Shown one piece after another: positions 44,230-51,785 of a stretch of DNA of 64,000 bases. Each line of letters begins with the position of its first letter. Within the stretch, counting starts at the first letter, position 1. The stretch spans positions 124,001 to 188,000 of the forward strand of contig NZ_WUFT01000013.1 of NCBI RefSeq assembly GCF_010668805.1, given 5' to 3'. A program made the translations under genes and the position numbers. This stretch comes from Rhizobium phaseoli (GTDB lineage: Bacteria; Pseudomonadota; Alphaproteobacteria; Rhizobiales; Rhizobiaceae). A model generated the notes under the pieces. That model saw only the letters and a list, made by a program, of their open reading frames with translations, ran no database searches and was not told the DNA's origin.

Positions 44230-44660
44230 CAGGCGATCTCCGCCAGCAGGTCGCCGGTCTCGACCTCGCCATTGTCGATATCGGTCAGGTGGGTGATGCG
44301 CCCGGATCGCGGCGCAGCGATCGTGTTGAAGACCTTCATCGCCTCGATGATGAAAAGGGTCTGCCCCTCCTGCACCGCATCGCCGATCGCGACGAATGGC
44401 GGCTCGCCGGGCGCAGATGCCCGGTGCAGAACACCGAAGACGGGCGCCTTGACTGCATGGGAAGTTTTCTCGACGCTTGAACGCGCCTCGGCGACGAGGT
44501 CAGTCGCCGATTCCGGCTTTCGCGAGGACTCGCCAGCAGCGGCCGCTGCCAGTGATGTGCGGAAAATCCGAACCGTCACGTCCTTTTCCGTCACGGTCAG
44601 CTCGGTAATATTCGATCGTCCGACAAAGTCGATCAGCGTCTTGATCTTCGAGAGGTCCAT
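44229..44660 (-). CDS. Biotin carboxyl carrier protein (AccB-like)
   Basis: About 143 residues from the ATG at 44660 (MDLSKIKTLIDFV), which matches usual AccB starts; a GTG at 44687 would add nine residues. The biotinyl domain is at about 75-143 and the biotin lysine is K109 in IIEAMKVFNTI. An Ala/Ser-rich linker joins the N-terminal helix part. It is the first gene of the leftward operon and overlaps the AccC-like gene by one base. It would carry carboxybiotin between AccC and the AHS1/AHS2 subunits. Confidence 0.88.
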   Translation of the reverse strand: MDLSKIKTLIDFVGRSNITELTVTEKDVTVRIFRTSLAAAAAGESSRKPESATDLVAEARSSVEKTSHAVKAPVFGVLHRASAPGEPPFVAIGDAVQEGQTLFIIEAMKVFNTIAAPRSGRITHLTDIDNGEVETGDLLAEIA

Positions 44661-44988
44661 GTGCGTGCTCGGAATTTCAAATTCCACCGCGCAGACCTAA
44701 AGTTTCAGATCGCCCGGCGTTGTGATTTTCGTAGCACGACGTATGGGCTGATGGGGTCAGACGAAGTTTTGATGGAGCGCAATCGGCGCTTATGGGGAGA
44801 TATCGCCGAATGCCCTTGATGGCAGCCGGAGCCGGCGAGATGAAATATAAACCGTGGCAGAGCAAAGCGGTTTCGGAAACCGCCCTCCGAGATGATTCAC
44901 ATTTTGTCGCCCCTGCCTTTCCGTGGCAGCGCCGTGGCGGTGATTGGTAAGTCGTTGACCATCAGCCCGCAACCTGAGCAATCTCTCG
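44661..44988. other. Intergenic region with a 17-base palindrome
   Basis: No convincing gene in this 328-base stretch between the accB-like gene and the small-protein gene. It should contain the promoter of the acc-pxp operon near its left end. The only clear structure is GCGGTTTC-G-GAAACCGC at 44867-44883, a perfect inverted repeat around one base. A tRNA remnant was considered, but acceptor and T arms are absent. Confidence 0.5.
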
Positions 44989-45309
44989 CTATACGATCTT
45001 GAATCCCGGTTGAGCATCTTGAAACTTGCCGTTCAATCTTATGGCAACCCACAAGTCTGTCCCGGTCGGAGCGCTAATCGGAGGCTTAGCCACCACCGAC
45101 AATACCTCATCGGTACTCGTAGAAGAGTCAGTGATAGCAATTTTGAAGACTTCATCGCCGCCGTGTTCGTCGGTAGATACGTATACCTCGATCGTTTCTT
45201 TACTAAAGCCACGGCCTATCAGTCTGAAAGGCGTATCAACAAGTAACGGAGCAAGCACCTTCCTCGTGTCGAAACTGTCAATTTCAACTTCCGGTCTGCA
45301 ATCGGACAT
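44989..45309 (-). CDS. Small unrecognised protein, probably beta-rich
   Basis: A 106-residue soluble protein without recognisable family. The ATG at 45309 has AGGGAGG at the correct distance; an ATG at 45327 is in frame. The pattern VDTPFRLIGRGFSKETIEVYV followed by alternating hydrophobic residues resembles an IPT/TIG-like beta sandwich, but this is a guess. No signal peptide. It lies 30 bases after the SRSGG-tailed protein gene and is the last gene of the leftward group with the metalloprotease, so the three may work together. Confidence 0.6.
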   Translation of the reverse strand: MSDCRPEVEIDSFDTRKVLAPLLVDTPFRLIGRGFSKETIEVYVSTDEHGGDEVFKIAITDSSTSTDEVLSVVAKPPISAPTGTDLWVAIRLNGKFQDAQPGFKIV

Positions 45310-45339
45310 GTTTGCCTCCCTGTCCATCCTGTGCGTAGA

Positions 45340-45930
45340 TCAATCATTGTCGCCCGGTCTGCGAGGTATGAATCCTCCCGATCTTGACATCACGCCACCG
45401 GAGCGGGACAAGGCGCCGCCCGATCTGGACAATCCGCCGCTCGCCATTCCTCGGGGATCAGCCGAACCCTCGGCCGAAATCAGGATTTGCTCAAAGGTTC
45501 CCGTTTCGGCATCAAGCCTCATCGAGAGATCGCCCTTGTCATAGGTCCAAACCCTCATATCCTTGGCGAGAGCCCCAATTTGGGAGCCGAGGCCCGTTCG
45601 GGCACTCGAGCCAGGGGACCGAGACAATCTGTCGTAGCCGAGATCACTCGGCGCGGGATCGTCGGGATCGGCACCGGCGCCATGGACAACAAAGATTGCT
45701 GGCCGACCCAGTTCCATGAAAGCGCCCTCGAAAGAGAATGCATAGATTCGCGCGAGCACCGCATTGTCCGCACCAAGCTGACGCCTCAGAAAATTATTCT
45801 TTCCTACTTTAGGTATACCCAAAGGCCCGTAAACGCTGCCCCTAAGAATCAGATCACTCAATGGGCGTCCGAACAGATATACCGCTGATACGCCGAGTAA
45901 GGTTTCATTGTCTGCCACTTCCCCCTCCAT
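45340..45930 (-). CDS. Unrecognised protein with C-terminal SRSGG repeats
   Basis: A 196-residue protein of unknown function. The body (about 1-155) looks globular with no membrane segment. The last 40 residues are low-complexity, containing SRSGG three times at 7-residue intervals (GGLSRSGGALSRSGGVMS, then SRSGGFIPRRPGD). Such Gly/Ser/Arg tails are often flexible. The ATG at 45930 lacks a ribosome site, whereas a GTG at 45918 follows GGAGGGGGAA, so the true start may be four codons later. It sits 8 bases after the metalloprotease gene, which suggests co-expression and perhaps a substrate or partner role. Confidence 0.6.
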   Translation of the reverse strand: MEGEVADNETLLGVSAVYLFGRPLSDLILRGSVYGPLGIPKVGKNNFLRRQLGADNAVLARIYAFSFEGAFMELGRPAIFVVHGAGADPDDPAPSDLGYDRLSRSPGSSARTGLGSQIGALAKDMRVWTYDKGDLSMRLDAETGTFEQILISAEGSADPRGMASGGLSRSGGALSRSGGVMSRSGGFIPRRPGDND

Positions 45931-45938
45931 CTACCGGT

Positions 45939-47270
45939 TTATTGCCTGCTCATTGATCTCGACAGCAGAACTTTCTCGCGAAAGGTCATCTTCGGAAGCT
46001 CCAGCTCATCTATCGGCAGCAACGTCCGCGCAGAGTGGACATGACTGTGATGTTCGCCGCCTTTGAGGTGCGGGCCGGCGTGCAGTTCACCGATCGCCCG
46101 TCGCCTGAAGTTTCTACTGATGATCCGTGCGAACTGACCGCCACTTTCGTTCTGATCGATCGCAAGCATCGTTCTCGCGACGTCGCCGTAGTCGAGAAAG
46201 TCGGGAGCGAGAGCCCACAAGGTTTCCGCCAGATACGTCCCGACGATATCGCGGGCGTCGAGCAGTGCTTCGACAAATCCATCCGAGTCCCGCGCGAAAG
46301 CGCGGTCGAAAGCATGTTGCACCGGCGCCTCGGCAGCCGGATCGAACTCGGCAATATCTGCCAGATCTTCAACCGCATGGGAGATCAGGCCGCGCGCCAC
46401 GAGGCTCTCATGAAAGATGTCGACGAGGATGTCGAATATCGCACCGGTCAGCGGTTGCGAGAGCTCATGCTCGTCCTTCCAGCCATGCGCGAACTCGGCC
46501 ATCGTCCGTTTGTTGTTTGCAGAGCGTATCTGGCGATGCGGCGAAAATTCCGAAAAACGTGACAGGCGGTTTGCGCGGTAGAGGTTACCGCGCGTCTCTG
46601 CGAGAACATTGTCGATCACGGATGGAAAATGCATGGCCGCGATCAGCGACACGCAGTCGGAGAAGGCCTCCTGGAAGCCAAGATATTCGGGATACTCGGC
46701 TCCCGAGCGCGGCACGCCGAGCACGCTGAAGATGATCGCGTGCCCCACCTCATGGGCGATGACGTCGAAATCCAGGCTGAAAGGAAGGACGCGGCCGTCG
46801 CTCTCGAACTGGCTGCCGACTTCGAGGAAACCATAGCCGTACTGTGCGTTGTCCCATCGCCGCAAGATCGAGATCTCCAGACGGTCATAATGAGCACGAA
46901 AATGCCAGGTGAGCGGCTGGCCGAGATAGCGCTCCCAGACATCCAGTGTGAAACGCACGCATCCAAAAACATGCGCGGCTTCGAAGCCAGCCATCGAAGG
47001 TCGGAGATAGTCGAAATTGCCGTATGCGTCGGGGGTGGCGGGCGCGAGGATTTTCCCCGTCCAGGGCGGCAGATACATGTACGGCGTTCCCAGTGGCCCG
47101 CGGTTTAAACCGTAAGGACCGGTCTTGCCGACCGGCTCCACAACGAACATGCGATCATCGGCCGGGCCAGCTGTCAGGCTGCCCAACGGAGACGAAACTT
47201 CCACGATCTCGGGCTTGGACCGAGCATCTTCAAATGGAGGCTGTACAAAAAGCCTGAACCGGGTGCACAT
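45939..47270 (-). CDS. Putative thermolysin-like zinc metalloprotease (gluzincin)
   Basis: A 443-residue protein without signal peptide. The zinc site is H173-E-V-G-H177, with the third ligand probably E201 in FQEAFSDCVS, matching the EAFSD element of M4/M36-type peptidases, 24 residues after the second His. D205 would orient H177. Upstream and downstream parts have no clear family similarity, and the usual propeptide is absent. A GAGGGGGAG box precedes the ATG. It is the first of three leftward genes, behind the adenylate cyclase gene. The start of a histidine-rich patch (GGEHHSHVHS) near the C-terminus is notable. Confidence 0.72.
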   Translation of the reverse strand: MCTRFRLFVQPPFEDARSKPEIVEVSSPLGSLTAGPADDRMFVVEPVGKTGPYGLNRGPLGTPYMYLPPWTGKILAPATPDAYGNFDYLRPSMAGFEAAHVFGCVRFTLDVWERYLGQPLTWHFRAHYDRLEISILRRWDNAQYGYGFLEVGSQFESDGRVLPFSLDFDVIAHEVGHAIIFSVLGVPRSGAEYPEYLGFQEAFSDCVSLIAAMHFPSVIDNVLAETRGNLYRANRLSRFSEFSPHRQIRSANNKRTMAEFAHGWKDEHELSQPLTGAIFDILVDIFHESLVARGLISHAVEDLADIAEFDPAAEAPVQHAFDRAFARDSDGFVEALLDARDIVGTYLAETLWALAPDFLDYGDVARTMLAIDQNESGGQFARIISRNFRRRAIGELHAGPHLKGGEHHSHVHSARTLLPIDELELPKMTFREKVLLSRSMSRQ

Positions 47271-47388
47271 CGGCTCCCCCTCAAAAGACTTTTATGATTG
47301 CCAGTTTAAGTTGACGATCTACGCTCGCAAGAATTTTAGCAAGTAATAAAATAGAATTAGAAACTGGCCTGCCGAAATGGACCGGGCG

Positions 47389-49263
47389 TTATTCTGGCAT
47401 CTCAATCAACCTAAAATAGCGCGGGTGACTGCGAATGGAATCGAGGTCGGAATCGTTCTTGAACCACAGCCGCATCTCGATGCCGACCTGAGGCATCCAG
47501 ACCTCGAGCAAGTCTATGGCTCGCTCAATCTCGCCAAGCAGTGCATAAGTGCAGGCGGCATTGTACTGAATGTTGATATCATCGGGATCCGTGGCCAGAG
47601 AGCGGGCCAACCACTCCAGAGCCTGATCGCGGACACCGAGAAAGGCGAGCACCGTCGCCCCAAGACAGGCAACATTGGCATTCTCCGGATGTCGCCGCAG
47701 TTCTTCCTCCGCCTTTTTCAACGCGATCCGAGCATAGCTACTGGCCTTGTCTGTTTGCCCGAGCGAACGAAGGACGTTCACAAGCATGATCGGCGCACCA
47801 TAATCGGCAGGCTTGATTTCCATCGCACGCTGAAAGTGTGTCGCAGCGAGTTTGAATTGACCTTCGGTGACGCAAAATTCGGCATAGTAGCGATTTGCCT
47901 CGTGGCAATCGGCGTCGAGCAACAAAGCCTGTTCGAACGCAGAAACCGCCTCGGTGCGATTGCCGGCTACTGCCAACGCAAATCCCTTGGCCGCATGGGC
48001 CTCCGCCAGGTTGGGATCGATAACGAGTGCCATCGTCGTATTCGCGAGAATGTCCTCCACCGGAATCTCGGCGCCGAACTGAGACCGCAGACGCGCATCG
48101 CAAACCGCGATGCCCGCATAGGCGCGGGCATAATTCGGATCCAGTTCGATGGCTCGGGCGAAGCTCTGCCTGGCCATCAGATGGTTTGAGCGCGAGGCAA
48201 TATGGTAGTATTCGCGCCCCCTGAGGAAGTGCGTATAAGCTTCGACGCTCTCTGTCGGCGCCTGCTCGATTGCCTGCTTTTCCTCCGGCAGCAGCTTGAC
48301 CTTGAGTTGCTCGACAATTGCCTTGGTGATGTCGTCCTGCACTTCGAAGATATCGGTGAGGTCGCGGTCGTAACGCGCCGCCCAGAGGTGGCCGTCGCTG
48401 GCAGCGTCGATCAATTCGGCATTGATCCTCACATGGTTGCCGGCCTTGCGGACGCTGCCCTCCACGACATAGGCAACCCCGAGTTCCCGGGCGATGCGCT
48501 GCAGGTTCTCGCTCCGGCCTTTCCATGTGAAGACAGTGTTGCGGCTTAGGACAAACAGGCCCGAAACATTCGATAGATCAGTGATAATGTCCTCGGTGAT
48601 GCCGTCGCTGAAAAACTCCTGGGCGGGATCGTCGCTGATGTTGGCAAATGGCAGGATTGCCACGGATGGCTTGTTGACGGGTGCCTGCGTGTGGCCGTTT
48701 GCCGCAAGCGGCACCCCTTCACCGGAGGCGATATTGCCCCAATCGGCAAAATAGACGTGCACCGGACGAGAGATATTCTTGACGGTCTTTTCGCCCTGGT
48801 CTGCGAAATCGAGGCCGAGTTTGTTTCCGACTTCGTGGCGCACCGCCGCCGAACAGGCAATGCCGCCAGGAGCTGCAAGGGCTTGCAGCCGGACCGCCAC
48901 ATTAATGCCGTCCCCATGAAAGTCATCCGCGTCGAAGACGATGTCGCCCAAATTCAAGCCTATTCGAAACGCAAAGTGCCTGTCGGCTGGAATCCCCATG
49001 TTGCGCTCCAGCATGCCACGCTGGATATCGACTGCGCATCGGGCGGCACTGAGCACGCTGCCGAACTCGACTAGGAAGCCGTCACCCATCACCTTGATGA
49101 TACGCCCGTCGTGGGTCGTGACAGCCGGTTCGAAGAGCTCGCGGCGATGCTGGCGAAGGGCATTGAGCGTCTCCTCTTCGTTTGCCTCCAGGAGACGGCT
49201 GTATCCCACCACATCGGCAGCCAGAATAGCCGTCAATCGACGCTCGACAAGCTCTGCACACAT
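47389..49263 (-). CDS. Class III adenylate cyclase with TolB-like and TPR domains
   Basis: A 624-residue protein. Residues 9-180 are a class III nucleotide cyclase: D17 in AADVVGYSRL and D61 in VMGDGFLVEF are the metal ligands, and GDGINVAVRLQ supplies the conserved Asn/Arg. Residues about 200-320 are the FlgO/TolB-like segment common in rhizobial cyclases (SVAILPFANISDDPAQEFF). TPR-like helices fill 360-600 (RAIELDPNYARAYAGI, ALLLDADCHEANRYYAEF). Rhizobia have many such cyclases. GGGGAG lies 6 bases before the ATG at 49263. It is in the same direction as the metalloprotease, 118 AT-rich bases upstream of it. Confidence 0.88.
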   Translation of the reverse strand: MCAELVERRLTAILAADVVGYSRLLEANEEETLNALRQHRRELFEPAVTTHDGRIIKVMGDGFLVEFGSVLSAARCAVDIQRGMLERNMGIPADRHFAFRIGLNLGDIVFDADDFHGDGINVAVRLQALAAPGGIACSAAVRHEVGNKLGLDFADQGEKTVKNISRPVHVYFADWGNIASGEGVPLAANGHTQAPVNKPSVAILPFANISDDPAQEFFSDGITEDIITDLSNVSGLFVLSRNTVFTWKGRSENLQRIARELGVAYVVEGSVRKAGNHVRINAELIDAASDGHLWAARYDRDLTDIFEVQDDITKAIVEQLKVKLLPEEKQAIEQAPTESVEAYTHFLRGREYYHIASRSNHLMARQSFARAIELDPNYARAYAGIAVCDARLRSQFGAEIPVEDILANTTMALVIDPNLAEAHAAKGFALAVAGNRTEAVSAFEQALLLDADCHEANRYYAEFCVTEGQFKLAATHFQRAMEIKPADYGAPIMLVNVLRSLGQTDKASSYARIALKKAEEELRRHPENANVACLGATVLAFLGVRDQALEWLARSLATDPDDINIQYNAACTYALLGEIERAIDLLEVWMPQVGIEMRLWFKNDSDLDSIRSHPRYFRLIEMPE

Positions 49264-49479
49264 GCCCGTCTCCCCAACGTGCTGGTGGCAATACTGTTCA
49301 ACTCGAGAAGCTAGCCGGTAATGTTGCCGGACGATCGTATTACTGACAACTAAAATCTCCCTCTCGGCTGTAAGAACTCCCGGAGAGCTTCTATGTCGCG
49401 GATTACGGCAGCGAGAAGTTGCGCACGGCGCTTCGGCCCGGCGTTTCTGTACGGGATGCCCGAACCGGTTACGCCTTCG

Positions 49480-50550
49480 TCAACTCTTCGGAGGGGCAAC
49501 GCTCTCCCGCAGGATAAGTCTGCTGCGGATGACGGTGGGCGCAGAAGCAGGGGTTTGGCTTTGGCCAAGGGCGTCGAGCAGCAGATCCACTGCCGCGCGG
49601 CCCATCTCTTCCACCGGCTGCTCAATCGTCGAGAGCGGCGGCGAGGAGAATTCGCAGACCGGCGAACCGTCGAAGGAGACGACGGACAGATCATCGGGAA
49701 TGCTCAAGCCTGTGCGCTTGATGCAACTGACAAATGAAATGGCCATGTCATCGCTGGTGGCGATGACCGCCGTTGGTTTCTCATCCAATCCAGCGAAATC
49801 GTCCGCCGCCTGCACGCCGATGTCGAAACCATGCTGATAGTCGAGACGACCGCCCGAGCGACGCACGGCCTCCTTCGACAGGCCGGCTGCCTCAAGCGCC
49901 TCGAGCACGCCGCCATAGCGCTCGACGTCATGGTAATTGCCTTCAGGTCCCGCAAGGTAGAAGAACCGGCGATGGCCCAGCCGGATCAGCTCGGCCGTCA
50001 CGTCGCGCACAGCCTCACGGTCGTTTGTCACGACGCTCTGCAGGCCCGCATCGCTCATGTCGAGCAGCATCGAAACGATCGGCAGGCCGGAACTTGCCAG
50101 CGAGCGCCCATCGACCTCCGGAAGCTTCGACGACAGGATGATGGCCCCGCGCACGCTGCCGCCGAAGGCGAGGTCGAGAATGTGCCGCTCCGAAATCTCG
50201 TCGCGATCAAGGTTGGCGATCATCAAATTGTAACCGCCCTGGATCAGCGACTTGTTGATGCTCTGCAGGACCTGCGGAATGATTTGTGAGACACCATAAT
50301 AGAGCGATCCGGGCAGAATGATCATGATGATGTTGGATTTGCCGACCCTGAGACCGCGTGCCATTGCATTCGGAGTATAGCCGAGCTGCTTGGCCGCCGC
50401 GTTGATCTTGGCGCGCGTCTTCTCGTTGACCCGTCCGGGATTGGCGAGCGCGCGGCTGACCGTGGAGATCGCAACACCGGCGAGCCGCGCGACGTCGGCC
50501 ATCAGCGCACCCGACTGCTCCTCTACGGCCACATCCCTGTTTCTATTCAC
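49480..50550 (-). CDS. LacI-family transcriptional regulator (GalR type)
   Basis: A 356-residue LacI regulator started at a GTG at 50550; the spacing to GGGAGA is somewhat long. The helix-turn-helix lies at about 18-40 (MADVARLAGVAISTVSRAL, NPGRVNEKTRAKI) and the effector domain shows the usual hinge and sugar-binding segments (FYLAGPEGNYHDVERYGGV, AVIATSDDMAISFV, VVSFDGSPVCEFSSPPL). It is divergent from the glycoside transporter operon, with two strong operator-like palindromes between them, so it is almost certainly its repressor. Confidence 0.92.
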   Translation of the reverse strand: MNRNRDVAVEEQSGALMADVARLAGVAISTVSRALANPGRVNEKTRAKINAAAKQLGYTPNAMARGLRVGKSNIIMIILPGSLYYGVSQIIPQVLQSINKSLIQGGYNLMIANLDRDEISERHILDLAFGGSVRGAIILSSKLPEVDGRSLASSGLPIVSMLLDMSDAGLQSVVTNDREAVRDVTAELIRLGHRRFFYLAGPEGNYHDVERYGGVLEALEAAGLSKEAVRRSGGRLDYQHGFDIGVQAADDFAGLDEKPTAVIATSDDMAISFVSCIKRTGLSIPDDLSVVSFDGSPVCEFSSPPLSTIEQPVEEMGRAAVDLLLDALGQSQTPASAPTVIRSRLILRESVAPPKS

Positions 50551-50607
50551 GTTTGTTTCATTCTCCCGGATGCTTCGATTTGCAACTCTAAGGCAGCCGG
50601 CGATTTA

Positions 50608-50624
50608 TTGCAAACGTTTGCCAA
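50608..50624. promoter_or_regulatory. LacI-type operator 1
   Basis: GCAAACGTTTGC (50610-50621) is a perfect 12-base palindrome with the central CG and the AAACGTTT core typical for LacI/GalR-family operators. It lies 60 bases upstream of the LacI gene start and should be bound by its product. Confidence 0.75.
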
Positions 50625-50666
50625 AAATCGCTTGCTTAAAAAACCAGCTTGATTATCATCTAGGCA

Positions 50667-50682
50667 TGGCAAACGATTGCCA
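50667..50682. promoter_or_regulatory. LacI-type operator 2
   Basis: TGGCAAACGATTGCCA is a 16-base near-palindrome with mismatches only in the centre, sharing GCAAACG with operator 1. The two centres are 59 bases apart, about 5.6 helical turns, and this copy is nearer to the isomerase gene (84 bases before it). A repressor bound to both could loop the DNA. Confidence 0.72.
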
Positions 50683-50749
50683 TTCCTTAATGTGTTGAAA
50701 GTTCATGATTTATTGAATGCGGAACCACTCTTCCGCACGCGGGTAGGTC

Positions 50750-51727
50750 ATGCCCTTAAGAAATGGAATGGATATGGCTACTGGCGATAGGCTCCGCTTC
50801 GGCGTCGATCTCGTGACGTTCTTCGATCCCGGCTTCTGGGGTGTCGATAGCCATGACGCGATCATCGATTATGCGCGCAGCAAACCGCGCGCCTTCTGGG
50901 ACAAGATTCTCGACAGCGTCCAGGCCTCCGGGGTCACCGGCGTCGAGCTGACCTTTTCTCCGTTCAACTGGCAGGATGCGATCAAGACCTATGGTTCCGT
51001 CGATGCCTTTGCAGCCGAGCTGGTAAGACGCGGCCTGACGCTCTGCAGCGGCTTCTTCGCCGAACTGGAGGCGGCGGGCGACTTCGCCGAGCCCGAAGCC
51101 CAGCGCGCGCTGATCGACAAGGCGGAGCGTTATGCCGACTTCCTGAAAGCCTGCGGCAGCGACATCATGGTGATCGGTGCGCCGCTTCGCCAAACGCTCG
51201 GCGCCCAGCCGGTGCAGTTTTACGATTTCGACCGCGCCAAGGTGATCGCCGATTTCCTGAACCGGCTCGGCGCGACCCTCTATGCCAGGGGCGTGCGGCT
51301 GGCGCTGCACACCGAGGCGCACTCCATCTTTGCCGCTGCACGCGACGTCGACCTGATGATGCTGCTGACCGACCCAGCCTACGTGCATATGTGCCCGGAC
51401 ACGGCCCATATCATCGTAGCCGGCTCCGATCCCATCCAGCTTGTTGATCGCCACCACGAGCGCGTGATCATCGCCCACTGGAAGGATGCGATCGGGCCCA
51501 TGCCCGCCGACACGCCGATCGACAAGCATATCCACGATCGCCACCAGCCTTACTTCTGCAGCTTCGGCCTTGGCCGGGTCGACTGGCCGGCCTGGATCCG
51601 GCTGCTACGCGACCGTGCCTATGAAGGTTGGGCAATTCTCGAACTCGATGCCGCGCCGGATCCCGTCCGCGACATCGCCAACGGGCTCACGCTCGTCCGG
51701 CAGGCGCTCCTGCCGATCTATCGCTGA
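50750..51727 (+). CDS. Sugar phosphate isomerase/epimerase family protein
   Basis: AP_endonuc_2-type TIM barrel of about 325 residues. Conserved parts are VTGVELTFSPFNW, LALHTEAHSIFA with metal-binding Glu/His, MCPDTAHIIVAGSDP and IAHWKDA; the final EGWAILELD is typical. It is the first gene of the operon. ATGs at 50750, 50768 and 50774 are in frame and none has a strong ribosome site, so the start is uncertain. Family members act on keto-sugars, including 3-keto-glucosides, which would fit the GMC oxidoreductase at the end of the operon. Confidence 0.87.
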   Translation: MPLRNGMDMATGDRLRFGVDLVTFFDPGFWGVDSHDAIIDYARSKPRAFWDKILDSVQASGVTGVELTFSPFNWQDAIKTYGSVDAFAAELVRRGLTLCSGFFAELEAAGDFAEPEAQRALIDKAERYADFLKACGSDIMVIGAPLRQTLGAQPVQFYDFDRAKVIADFLNRLGATLYARGVRLALHTEAHSIFAAARDVDLMMLLTDPAYVHMCPDTAHIIVAGSDPIQLVDRHHERVIIAHWKDAIGPMPADTPIDKHIHDRHQPYFCSFGLGRVDWPAWIRLLRDRAYEGWAILELDAAPDPVRDIANGLTLVRQALLPIYR

Positions 51728-51785
51728 CGATTATTCCCAAGACAACGAACGCCCCGCAAAGAGGGCATTTTCAAGAGGTGGAACA

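Noticed and set aside
44840..44920. tRNA-like stem-loop in the gap before the unknown island
   Set aside because: The hairpin could mimic an anticodon arm, but no acceptor stem, T arm or D arm can be drawn around it.
44790..45017. 75-codon minus-strand frame in the spacer
   Set aside because: Arg-rich, no ribosome site, and it overlaps the end of the small beta-rich protein gene.
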